DNA from: Malacoplasma sp.
GTDB taxonomy: Bacteria; Bacillota_I; Bacilli_A; Mycoplasmatales; Mycoplasmoidaceae
Length of the DNA: 17,615 nt
Reading direction: 5' to 3'
NCBI GenBank assembly: GCA_029258015.1
Contig: JARHZT010000045.1
Location: 1-17,615, forward strand
Below, piece by piece: positions 6,613 to 16,730 of this stretch. The first letter of the stretch is position 1. Every line of letters starts with the position of its first letter. The notes beneath the pieces were generated by a model. The model was given only the letters and a program-made list of their open reading frames with translations, was not told the origin of the DNA and searched no databases. The position numbers were made by a program, and so were the translations under genes.

Positions 6613-7323
6613 TTATTTTTTCTTTTTTAGTTCACTTAAAAATCTTTCAGTAATAAACTTAGGTTGTGTAATAGCATTTCCTACAACTACAGCAAAAACA
6701 TTTAAATCCATAATTTGCTTAACTTGATTTGGTTGGCAAATTGAACCTTCTACAATAACAGGTACATTTGATTTATTAACTGCTTCTTTAACAAATTCAT
6801 ATTCATTATCAAAAATAGTTTTACCTTTTGTATTTTCTGTATGACCTCTCATAGAAGTTGAAACTAAATCAAAACCCAACTCATTAGCATTGATAATATC
6901 TGATATTGTTGCACAATCTGCCAATAAACAAATATCTGGATATTTTTCTTTTGTATAAGATAGTATTTCTTCTAATGTTTCTTTTGGTCTTTTATTATCT
7001 GTAGCATCTATTGCTATACACTTAATATTTAATTTAGCTAATTCATCCACTTCTTCAATAGTTGGAGTTACATAAACATCACTATTATCATATTTATTAT
7101 TTACCATTCCAATAATAGGTAAATCAGTTGCTTGCATAACACTTTTAATATGAGGAATTCTTCCTAACTTCAATACTTTTGCACCACCTTCTATAGCAGA
7201 TTTAATAATTAAGGTGGTAGCAGTAACATTATTTAAGGGATCATTATCAACAGCATGACTTGACACTATTATTTGATTTTCAATTTTTTTTAAAAAATTT
7301 TCTTTTTTAATTTTGTTTACCAT
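6613..7323 (-). CDS. NanE-like N-acetylmannosamine-6-phosphate 2-epimerase homologue with altered active site
   Basis: NanE converts N-acetylmannosamine-6-phosphate to N-acetylglucosamine-6-phosphate in sialic acid catabolism. This 236-residue TIM-barrel protein matches the family along its whole length: IVSSHAV (21-25), DLPIIGMV (67-74), SDVYVTPTIEEVDEL (81-95), IAIDAT (103-108), LADCAT, LGFDLVSTSMRGHT, VIVEGS with Glu192, and VVVGNAIT. The proton-transfer lysine of the usual GIVKRDY motif is Asn75 here (GMVNNKY), the usual CQ pair is SH (His23), and the substrate-contacting Arg of strand 2 is Lys52. Glu192 and Asp106 are kept. ATG 7321-7323 was chosen because AGAGAG lies upstream; a GTG two codons earlier also exists. 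It is followed by the EIIBA-like gene. It may be inactive, altered in substrate, or work by another residue. I withhold the symbol nanE for that reason. Confidence 0.8.
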   Translation of the reverse strand: MVNKIKKENFLKKIENQIIVSSHAVDNDPLNNVTATTLIIKSAIEGGAKVLKLGRIPHIKSVMQATDLPIIGMVNNKYDNSDVYVTPTIEEVDELAKLNIKCIAIDATDNKRPKETLEEILSYTKEKYPDICLLADCATISDIINANELGFDLVSTSMRGHTENTKGKTIFDNEYEFVKEAVNKSNVPVIVEGSICQPNQVKQIMDLNVFAVVVGNAITQPKFITERFLSELKKKK

Positions 7324-7384
7324 ATTCACTCTCTATATCTATTTATCAATATTTTAAATTCCATTACTAAAATTAATTAATTTT

Positions 7385-7420
7385 TTAAATAAAAAATGAA
7401 TTCTTAATTGAATCCATTTT
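7385..7420 (-). terminator. Terminator after the degraded gene at 7425-9160
   Basis: An 11-bp stem (7393-7403 with 7410-7420), with one pair that is G-U on the minus strand, is followed there by TTTTTT-rich sequence. It shows that the NanE-like gene is transcribed from its own promoter. Confidence 0.7.
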
Positions 7421-7424
7421 ATAT

Positions 7425-9160
7425 TTATTTTTTAATATTTATTAGATATTGAATGTTCATTTTGGTGGCGAATGATAAAAGACCATTTGTTTTTCCTTTT
7501 TCAGATATATTTACTTTTCTAAGTGATAATTCTTTATAACTTATGAAATCTTTTATTTTGTATTAATCTTTGAATTTAACAATAACTAGAAATCTATTGT
7601 TTGTTTCATTATTTCCATTTCAACATATTCAATTTTTTGATCTAATATTTTTTTATCTTGATATTCTAAGTCTTCTTTCATTCAACGTGAATATTTTTTA
7701 TATGACTCTGGTGCACTAGTTTGAGTTAGCATCTGTGCGTTACCTTCACTTCAAATATCTATAGTAATTTTCATTTTATATAATAAATCATCTGTTAAAA
7801 ATATTATTTATCCATCAGCTAATATTTTATTATTAGCATCTGAATCTGAACTTTTATAAATACACTTAGGTGATAAGTCATTAAAAGTAATAACATTAGT
7901 ACTTTTGGAAATTAATGCATCTATCATATCTAATGATTGAGCATTTGTATTATTTTTAATTACAGCATCTTTAAATTGAATTTGTAATCTAAGTCCAGTT
8001 TTTTCTTAATCATTTTCTAATTTAACTAAATTAATTTTCCTTTAAATTCATCTTCAAGTATTTTTTGAAATTCAGATTTAATTAAATTTTCAGATGCTTT
8101 ATAAGTTAATGCATCTTCTGTTTTTAAAAATATGGAAATATAAGAACTTGCTATGTTAATAACTTCTTTTTTAAATTCTACAAAGAAAGTGTCATCAAAA
8201 TTAAACATATTGTTTTTATTGAATGCAACACCTGTTGGAACTTCTATAAAACAGATAGCATTATTTGTAGAAGATACAATATTTGAATTATTTTTTACCA
8301 TTAGTTCATCTTTTAAATTTACTGTTACATTTTTACAGTCTTTCTGTTTGTAGTATTAAATTCCACAAATTTATTGAAAACATCAGAAATTTATATACTC
8401 TTAATTTTATCTTTTAATGCACCATTATTTGTATATTGGAATTTAAACATTATATCCTTAGCCAATTGATTCTTATCAAATTGTGTTGATGAAATTGAAC
8501 CAGTAGCTCTAGTTGCAATATCATCTTTCATTTCTTGAGCAAAATCATTAGATATATTTATTTTACTTGTATATTGAATAGCTGTTTCTAACTGTTAAAT
8601 GCAACTGCATTGCCACATATAAAAATATTTTTTATAGAATCTAAATCACCATTTCCTATTTCAGTATTTTCATTGAAAGTTATAGTTAATTTAAATTCTT
8701 TGTTAGTATCACTATTAGTGCTGTTCATTAAATCGCAACTAACTGAGTTAAATTTCCTTTTAATAACTCTAATACTATTATTCTATCTTTATTAATATCA
8801 TTTTAAACTTTAGATACTAAGTCTTTTATATTGCCATTAAAGTTTTTAAACTCATTAGAAACATAGTTGTTTAGTTTATTAAATGTATTATTAACTTTAG
8901 CATCTATATTAGTTTAATTACTAGTTTCATTTTTAATATCAGTTACTTTATTTTCAGTTGAAGTTATTTGGTTAGTTTGAGTTTGATTTAAAACATCATT
9001 ATTCACAAATAGTTTAGTTGTCACTATAAAAGCTTCATCATTAAGATTAATTTTAGTTTTTTCAGTTTTTTGTATGTAACAGTTCCAACTACTGGGATAC
9101 CAGTTGATAAAGCAACGTCTTTATTGTAACTAGTGTTTTTTTTCAACATACTTTATTCAT
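7425..9160 (-). pseudogene. Heavily degraded gene, family not recognised
   Basis: A single ancestral gene can be followed by joining frames. It starts MNKVCWKK or MLKKNTSYNKDVALSTG near 9149-9160, where AGAGGA precedes the ATG at 9158-9160, and runs to IQYLINIKK before the stop at 7425-7427. In-frame stops include 8914-8916 and 8803-8805, with others near 8390, 8009 and 7808; frameshifts occur at the T8 at 9136-9143 and near 9075, 8730, 8598 and 8340. The longest open piece (8026-8301) includes VPTGVAFNKNNMFNFDD. An early part rich in Asn, Thr and Lys (about 8800-8970) looks like coiled coil. The reconstructed product would be about 570 residues. No signal peptide, lipobox or known domain is clear, so no function is given. 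It sits between the intact ATPase and NanE-like genes. Confidence 0.65.
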
Positions 9161-9259
9161 ATGTGTATCCTCTACAAATCTTTAATATACATTCCCATTT
9201 AAAAATTTAATCACAGTGTTTTTATGTTATTAAAAACAAAATAATGATTCAATAATACA

Positions 9260-9296
9260 AACAAAAGAGACACTCAATAAGAATGTCTCTTTTGTT
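9260..9296 (-). terminator. Terminator of the P-type ATPase gene
   Basis: A 16-bp stem (9260-9275 with 9281-9296) has a five-base loop. One position is a G-U pair on the minus strand but A-C on the plus strand, fitting minus-strand RNA. TTTTGTTTGT ends the structure, 13 bases after the ATPase stop. Confidence 0.8.
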
Positions 9297-9308
9297 AATA
9301 ACATATAG

Positions 9309-12089
9309 TTATATTGCATTTCATTTTTGCAATCAATTTCATTTAGATTCAACTTTTTTATAAATACTACTATTATAAATAGCTTTTGATATTTCAATAA
9401 CAACTGTCGGAATAAAAGCTGAAGCTATTGCTACTACAAATATTCAACTATATCCACCAAGCGGTTCTCCTTTATAAGAATTAAATACATATATATCAGA
9501 GTTAAATACATCATTTAATCCAGGAATTAATACAACTATTAATATAAAAAATATTGAAGCAGCAAATGCCATTAATAAATATTTTAAGTTTTCTCATCTT
9601 TGAACAAAAATACTTCTATTAGAAATTAAATTAAAACAGTTAAAAGATTGAGAAATAGTAATTACTAAAAAGGCTGCTAAACTACCTGACATTTGCATAT
9701 CAAATAATGTTTTTCTATCTAATAAAGTAGTTGTTTCATAACTACCTAAGATTTCAACCATTTTATTAAAATTAAAATCAACAAATGGTGCTGCACCTAA
9801 ATAAAACATACCTAATGCAATCGCTGAATACATTGATCCTTGAATAACGATCTTTAATAGCATTTTCCTATCTACTAAATTATTCCGTAGTTTAGGACCA
9901 AATTCCATTAAACGTTCAGAAGGAGATTTCATACCTAAAGCAATCGATGGTAAACTTTCAGTCACTAAGTTTATCCATAAAATTTGAATTGCAGTAAATG
10001 GTGAGTAGTGGAAGATAATCATTCCAAGAAATACCGTTAATAATCCTGACATGTTTGTAGTAAACATTAAAAGCATAATTCTTTTTAGATTATCAATTAC
10101 ACCACGGCCTTCCTCAACAGCTTTAACTATTGTACTAAAGTTATCATCTGTTAAGACAATGTCTGCTGCTTGCTTACTAACTTCTGTACCATTAATACCC
10201 ATAGCACAACCAACATCTGCTGCTTTTAATGCGGGTGCATCATTAACACCATCACCCGTCATAGCAACAACTTTATTATGTTGTTTTCATGCTTTTACAA
10301 TTCTAATTTTATCTTCTGGTGTAACTCTTGCATAAACTGCATATTTATCTACATTATTAAATAATTCCTCATCAGACATAGCTGCTAGTTCAGATCCAGA
10401 TATAACTAATTTATCATCAGTTAAAATACCTAAATCTTTAGCAATTGCTTTTGCTGTATTTGCAAAATCTCCTGTAATCATAACTGGAGATATACCTGCT
10501 TTTTTAACAAGCTCAATTGATTTTTTAACCTCTTCTCTTGGTGGGTCTATAATTCCAAATAATCCAATAAGATTCAAGTTCTTTTCTAAATCAGAAATAT
10601 TTTTAGGAAGAGTTTTTATTTTCTTACATGCTATCGCTAATACTCTTAGTGCTCTGTTAGACATATTTTCGTTTTCATTAATATATTCTTGTGGAATATT
10701 ATTTGTTACTTTTGAAATAGAATCAAAAGCACCTTTGGTAATAGAAAGATAACCACCCTTAATTTTATGAACTGTTGTCATCATCTTTCTTTCTGAATCA
10801 AAAGGAATATCTTCAACTCTTTCATATGTCTCATTCAATTTATTGAAATCAAAACCAAGTTCTTTCCCAGCATACACTAAAGATGTTTCAGTTGGATCCC
10901 CAACCATTACACCATCATCGTCATGAGAGTCATTACATAACATTGCATATTGGAAAATATTTTTGTCTTTTACTTCTTTTAAATCTGAATAATTTTTCTT
11001 TCCATCAAAAACATTAACAACTTTCATTTTGTTTTGTGTTAATGTGCCTGTTTTATCACTACATATAACAGAAACATTTCCAAGAATTTCAACTGTATGA
11101 ATTTTCTTAATTAAAGCATTATGCTTAATCATTCTTCTAATACCAATTGCAAATACAACTGTCATAATAGCAAACAACCCTTCAGGAATAGCTGCTATAG
11201 CAACTGATATACCAATTTTAAAAGCATTTGATCATGTATCTTTAATATTTGCTATATCATTCACATAGAAGATATATAGAAAGAAAACTAATACCAGTAA
11301 AACAAACGCTATAACACCTAATACATTACTCAATTTACCAATTCTTTTTTCTAAACTACTTTTTTGGTTTTCTTCATTTGAAATTAATGTGGCAATTTTT
11401 CCAATTTCTGTATTCATTCCAGTTTTTGTAACAAGAATTTTAGCAGTACCATTAATAACATTTGAACCAGAAAAAACACAGTTTTTTCTTTCTGCTATAA
11501 TTGTTGATTCATCATATACAAAATCTGGATCTTTTTCCACACTTTCAGATTCACCTGTTAAAGCAGATTCTTGAGTTTTAAAAAAACTAGATTCAACTAT
11601 TATTCCATCAACAGGAACAGAATCACCTGCTTCAAGTAATATCACATCACCTGGTACAAGTTCATCAGAATTAATTACATCAAAAATACCATTCCTATAT
11701 ACTTTTGCTTTAGCAATAATCATTTTATTTAATGAATCTACTGCCTTTTCTGATTTAGCTTCTTGAAAAGCTCCAAAAAAAGTATTTAAAAATACTATAA
11801 ATAAAATTATGAAAGGTTCAACCTTTTCAACTATCCCTTCAATTCCATCTTTATGACTAAAAGTTGGAACAAATGCTATGACTAACGAAATTATTGTTGC
11901 TATCAATAAAAGAATAATCATAGGGTTTTTAAATTGCAGAAAAAATCTAGTTATAAACTTAATTTTTTTCTTTTCTTGCAATTTATTTGGACCATACTTC
12001 TTTTTCCTGAATTCTACTTCTTGAGAAGACAGTCCTGCTTCCAAATCAGATTTTAATTCGGATGCTGCTTCTGATAAATTTTTATTCAT
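9309..12089 (-). CDS. P2-type cation-transporting ATPase, probably Ca2+ exporting
   Basis: A complete 926-residue membrane pump that uses ATP to move cations, most likely Ca2+, across the membrane. In order: N-terminal P-type ATPase motif and helices M1-M2 (about 45-105), actuator TGES at 178-181, M3-M4 with PEGL at 302-305, phosphorylation motif DKTGT with Asp345, nucleotide-binding domain, GDGVND at 612-617, then M5-M10. The end reads KWNWLQKWNAI with three TGA-coded Trp. In M5 the FTTNMSG stretch has Gly where SERCA has its site-I Glu, and in M6 WINLVTES has Glu711 where SERCA has Asp800, so ion stoichiometry or choice may differ; PEGL is followed by Phe instead of the usual Pro. ATG 12087-12089 has AAGGAAA upstream. 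The gene is divergent from the small membrane gene at 12189. Confidence 0.92.
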
Positions 12090-12119
12090 CAAATTTTTCC
12101 TTAAAGTTTTATTATGTTT

Positions 12120-12147
12120 ATTTTAAAGTAAAAAAGTTTTTTTTCAA
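12120..12147 (-). promoter_or_regulatory. Promoter of the P-type ATPase gene
   Basis: On the minus strand TTGAAA (12142-12147) and TAAAAT (12120-12125) are 16 bases apart, about 30 bases upstream of the start codon. Confidence 0.55.
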
Positions 12148-12174
12148 ATTTAAAAATAAATTTCATTCATTAAA

Positions 12175-12180
12175 TATAAA
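12175..12180 (+). promoter_or_regulatory. -10 box of the small membrane protein gene
   Basis: TATAAA ends eight bases before the ATG at 12189. If it is the -10 element, transcription would begin at or next to the start codon, giving a leaderless message. No -35 box is clear. Confidence 0.35.
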
Positions 12181-12188
12181 ATAGGTAT

Positions 12189-12614
12189 ATGAAAAATATA
12201 ATAGATAAATTTTATGGTATAGATAATTTAAATTTAGATGAGTATAAAAAATTACTAAAAAGAAATAGTGTGATTTCTTGAACTATGTTACTTTTGCAAT
12301 TGATTGGTTTTTTATTTTTGATATCAATGCTAATCCTAGCTCTAAATCAAGAAACATTTAATCTTAGTTTAGTAATTTTGTTTGGAATATTTTTTGTTTT
12401 ATTCTTTTTATTATCATTTTCACTATCTTTAATTAACTTTATAATTAATAGAACTTATATAGATGAAAACCAAGATAAAGTTGCAGAAAATGATTTAATT
12501 AACTTGAACAAATTTTCAATAATCCTTGTCTCATTAAATTTATTTACACCTTTTGTATTTTTGATTTATATCCAAAAATGCTTAAATAAAACAAATAAAA
12601 ACAATGCAAATTAA
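12189..12614 (+). CDS. Small three-helix membrane protein, unknown function
   Basis: The 141-residue product begins MKNIIDKFYGIDNLNLDEYK and contains three strongly hydrophobic segments at about 30-53, 58-84 and 108-128, the last two separated by a charged loop with ENQDKVAEND. The C-terminus is Asn/Lys-rich. Trp31 is a TGA codon, so a standard-code search would start the gene too late, near 12285. Only a weak AGG lies upstream of the ATG. It is the only intact plus-strand gene in the window and is divergent from the cation ATPase, with about 100 bases between the starts. No family is recognised; a role linked to the pump is only a guess from position. Confidence 0.7.
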
Positions 12615-12626
12615 TGCATTGTTTTT
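12597..12626. terminator. Bidirectional terminator shared by converging genes
   Basis: A perfect 12-bp stem (12597-12608 with 12615-12626) and a six-base loop have T-runs leaving on both strands. The plus-strand gene's stop codon is in the loop and the helicase gene's stop is at the edge of the stem. Confidence 0.85.
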
Positions 12627-15600
12627 ATTTATCTATCTTTTCAATATCTAAGATTTCATATAGTTGATCCATAGTTAGTTTATTGCTTGCACCAGTTTCT
12701 CCATCTAAGAATCCATTTTCATCAAACATCATATTAAACATTTCTTTTTTAGTTTCTTGAAGCTTTAAAACTTTTTCTTCTATTGAATCTTTTGAAATTA
12801 ATTTATAAATACTTACATTCTTTTTTTGACCAATTCTATGAGCTCTATCTGTAGCTTGATCTTCTAAACTACCATTTCATCAAGGGTCATAATGAATTAC
12901 AGTATCTGCTGATGTTAATGTCAAACCAACACCACCAGCACGTAATGAAATTAAAAATACCTTATAGTGTTCTTTATTATTGAAATCATCAACTAATTGT
13001 AATCTTTCTTGATTTGGAATGCTTCCTGTAAGGGATAAATGAGGAATTTTTCTGTTTGATAATTCTTCACTTAATATATTAATCATTTTTACAAATTGTG
13101 AAAAAATTAAAATTTTACTTCCATTCTTTATTGCTTGTAAAACTAAATCTATACAATTTTTAAATTTTTCACCATTAGATTTAGCATTTTCATAGATTAA
13201 TTTCGGAGAACAACATATTTGTCTCAACTTTAATAGTATTTCAAATACTTGTGTATTTTTTTCTTTCTTATCCTTTAAATTAAGTTGAATTTCACTCTTA
13301 CTACGGTGTAGTTCAGTTAAATATAATTCTTTTTGTTCTTCATTCAATTCAGAAGTTAAAATCTTCGTAATTTTTTCAGGTAATTCTTTTAGCACTTCCT
13401 TTTTTGTTCTTCTTAAAACAAAAGGATTTATTCTCATCTTTAATTTTTTAGCTGCTAATGGGTCTTTATCAACAATTTTATCTTCATAAATTTGCTTAAA
13501 AGACTTGTAATCATAAAGATATCCAGGCATTAAGTAATCAAAGATAGATCATAATTCAGATAAATTATTTTCGATAGGTGTACCAGTTAATGCAAATTTA
13601 TGTTTGGCATTAATTTTTTTCACATTTTTAGTACTTTGAGCAGAATGACTTTTTATTCTTTGTGCTTCATCTATTAATTGAATAAAAAATTCATATTCTA
13701 GATATTTATCTAAATCTTTCGATAATAATGTTAAGCTGGTGATGATTATGTTGTATTTATCAATATTATTTAAAATTTCATGTCTTTCTTGTTGAGAACC
13801 ATCCATGACAGCGAATTTTATAAATGGTGTAAATTTAGATATCTCATTTTTTCAGTTATAAACTAATGAACTCGGACAAATAATTATTGATGGTAAATTG
13901 GTTTTTTTATTGTAATAAATATCTGCAAGTACAGAAATAGATTGCATTGTTTTTCCTAAACCCATTTCATCAGCTAAAATACCACCAGCATTAAGAGACA
14001 TCAATTTCTTTCATCATGAATAACCTTTGATTTGGTAATCTTTTAGTAAATTTTTCAAATTATCAGGTAATTCATTTTTCACATCAGAATCATCAAAAAT
14101 ACTTTTAATCTTATTTTTCGTTTCATCATCAAGTTTATCTTCATACAAACTTGAAAAATAACTTGCATTATATAAAGAAACATTAGAAGTATTGTCTTCC
14201 ATTAAATCTTCAACAGAAATATTTAATGCTTTTAATTCTTCCAATAATTGTTCCATATCTATTTCAGAACTTATATTTATTTCTTTGTTATTTGATAATT
14301 TTACATATTTGATTTTCTTAACATATGAAGATATGATTTTTTTCATATCTTCTTCACTGAATCCTTCAAGTTGTCAACTAACCTTCAAAAATTCATTGTC
14401 AAATTTTGCGCCTTGAATTGAAAATCTTTTTCTTTTTTTAATTTTAAACAATAATCCTTCAGCAGCTTTAAATTGATAATATTCATCATTTGCTTTTTTA
14501 TTGGCTCAATCTTTAAAATCCATTCACTTTTGATGTTCTATTATTTCAAATACATCAAATTCTTTATTGTAGTCTGGAAAAAATGGAATAATTTCATCAA
14601 TTATTTTCTTTTCCAAAAATCTTTCTCTTTTCAAATAATTAGTTTCGTTTTCTTTGTAAGGATATGACATATCCCCATATAAAAACGTTAATTTAGCACA
14701 TAATATTTGTAACTCATCATGCAAAAATACTTTAACCTCTAATACAGGATCAATCTTGTTAAGTTTTTGTTGCATAACATAGGTTGATGATATTATTTTT
14801 TCATAATTTCAAAATAATGCTCTTATAGCTAAATATAAAGAATAAAATTGGTTTTTATTTACTGTTTTCCCAATTTGTTCCACAAAATTCTTAATATTAA
14901 CTTCTTTAGAAAATTCATACTCAAAGACATTTATTTCATTTCTACTTTTATTAATCATTAACAAATAACTATGAGTTTTAGAATATAAAGCAACATAATC
15001 ATTATCTTTAACATTTTTAAGACTAAATTTCTTTTTATTATTCACAAAAGGTTTTACAGAATTACTTACTTCTCAATCATATTTTTCTTGACCATAGTTA
15101 TAATGTGTTATAAATCAAATTCCTTCAGCGTTTAAATGAAATGAGATTCCAAATTTTTTAAAGAATTCCATTCATATATCCATATGTTCATAAGAAATAT
15201 CTATAAAACTAGATGCAGCCATAGAATTAGTTTTTTCTAATATGTCTTTAAACTCATAAATGATGTTTAAAGATTGTTCATCCACTTGTTCTTTTCTTAT
15301 TCCATAGTTAGCAAAGAATGTGAATTTATCTTCATATTTAAACAAATTCGATATATTAGTTACTGCTATATTTTGATAGTTATTAGTCCCAAAATCTACA
15401 GTTATTCTAATAGTTTTATCTTTTTTTTCATCTAAAACAATTATTGGTTTTACATTAAATATAATTTCATTTATGTCTTTATATATATCTAAATCATGCT
15501 TTATACTTTCATTATAAACATTTAGTAAGCACACAATGTGCTTACATATTTTTTTGTTAAATTTATAAGAATCACATTCGCAAGAAAACTCCTTAATCGT

Positions 15601-15783
15601 GGATTCTAAAATAAATAAATTCGCAGGATTCTGTTCCACAATCGAATTTATTCTTATAGAACTATCATTCGTTTGTATATCAGGATCTGAAAATTTACAA
15701 TTCTTAAATAGATCTTTTCCTTCTATTAAGTCATTAGGACTATTTAAGAATTCAGTAATCTCTGTATCTATTATTGTTTTCAT
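12625..15783 (-). CDS. SWIM zinc finger and SNF2-family helicase-like ATPase
   Basis: A 1052-residue protein, continuous only with TGA as Trp. The N-terminus carries a SWIM zinc motif, C68-x-C70 ... C80-x-H82 (CECDSYKFNKKICKH), expected to bind DNA or protein. The SNF2 ATPase core follows in the C-terminal half: Walker A ADEMGLGKT at 604-612, CPSSLVYNWKNEI (motif Ia), DEAQ at 705-708, LTGTPIENNLSEL (motif III), then the second RecA lobe with ILIFSQFVKM, LISLRAGGVGLTLTSAD and QATDRAHRIGQ (motif VI) near the end. Such proteins move along double-stranded DNA to remodel protein-DNA or RNA polymerase complexes; the exact bacterial role is poorly known. The start lacks a ribosome binding site, and TATAAA lies 14 bases upstream, so the message may be nearly leaderless. 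It is downstream of tmk-holB but separated by a terminator. Confidence 0.93.
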
Positions 15784-15886
15784 ATAACAAAGAAATTTTA
15801 TAACATTTTCACTATCTTTAATTAGTTATTTTTAATTTTTTTAAATATGTTTTATGGTCTAAAAAATATGCAATAAACTATAAAAA

Positions 15887-15912
15887 GAATTCCTAAAAAA
15901 ATTTAGCAATTC
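15887..15912 (-). terminator. Terminator of tmk-holB
   Basis: GAATT/AATTC and CTAAA/TTTAG pair with one mismatch between the two helices (15887-15897 with 15902-15912), followed on the minus strand by TTTTTAT. The structure begins right after the holB stop codon. Confidence 0.6.
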
Positions 15913-16730
15913 TATTTAATTTCATCCAATAATTTATTAAATATTAGTGTTTTATTAATGTTTAGTTTTATATCATTTATCATTCTATAAATATCTATAC
16001 TATTTTGATTTAAATTTAAAAAATAATATAAAATTTTTTCAATCTCATAGTAAGTCATTTTTTTAAAATCATTTAAATTTTTTTTACATTCTACAGGATT
16101 ATTTTTGCCATCTTTTAGGCGTATTGAAAATTCTATTATTTTTGTAAAACTTTTAGAATCATAAAAGTTTAACATCTCTTCTATCTCATAATGAGATATT
16201 AATAAATAATCAAAATATTTAGGATCAATTTCTTTTCTTTTTAAAATATCATTTACCAAATCTTGTTGACCTTTTAATTTATATGTAAAACATCTACTTT
16301 TAATTGTTTCCAACACTGCATTTTTATTTCTTGTAGTGAATATAAAGTAAGTATTTTTAAATGGATTTTCTATAGTTCTTAGCATTAAGTTTGTAATTTG
16401 CTTACTTGCTTTTTCGATGCCTTGAAGTATGAAAAATTTATTTCCAACCTTTTCTAAAGATGAATATTTTAACGCTTCCATTAATTTTAATACTTCTTCT
16501 TTCTTAACAACCCCATCATAAAAATTAACAATATATAAATCAAAATATTTTCCTTGTTCTATCTTTTTACAATCTTCACAATTATTACAAAATTTTGATG
16601 ATTTAGAACAATTAATACTTTTACAAAAATCCAAAATAAAATTTGAAAGAAAACTAAATTTAGATTCTTCTAACATTAAAGGATTAGGTCTGTCTTTTAT
16701 AATTGATTCAAGTATTTTATTATTTGTCAT
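15912..16730 (-). CDS. holB: DNA polymerase III delta' subunit
   Basis: Part of the clamp loader that places the beta sliding clamp on primed DNA. The 272-residue protein is shorter than E. coli delta' and has a degenerate P-loop, as usual for this subunit. A four-cysteine zinc module is visible at about residues 40-54 (CSKSSKFCNNCEDC), followed by LYIVNFYDG, a segment like sensor 1 with KFFILQGIEKASKQITNLMLRTIENP, then FIFTTRNKNAVLETIKSRC, the region corresponding to the SRC motif. The gene overlaps the end of tmk by 11 bases, the common tmk-holB arrangement of Bacillota and Mollicutes, which supports the call. The ATG start is in that overlap. The C-terminal third is weakly conserved. Confidence 0.88.
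   Translation of the reverse strand: MTNNKILESIIKDRPNPLMLEESKFSFLSNFILDFCKSINCSKSSKFCNNCEDCKKIEQGKYFDLYIVNFYDGVVKKEEVLKLMEALKYSSLEKVGNKFFILQGIEKASKQITNLMLRTIENPFKNTYFIFTTRNKNAVLETIKSRCFTYKLKGQQDLVNDILKRKEIDPKYFDYLLISHYEIEEMLNFYDSKSFTKIIEFSIRLKDGKNNPVECKKNLNDFKKMTYYEIEKILYYFLNLNQNSIDIYRMINDIKLNINKTLIFNKLLDEIK

Noticed and set aside
8610..8795. Plus-strand hydrophobic open frame
   Set aside because: It is antisense to the decayed gene at 7425-9160 and has no ribosome binding site.
9309..12089. Apparent breaks in the ATPase gene
   Set aside because: The pieces are in one frame and joined by TGA codons, which encode Trp here; the gene is intact. The same applies to the SNF2 gene, tmk, nagB and rpsP.
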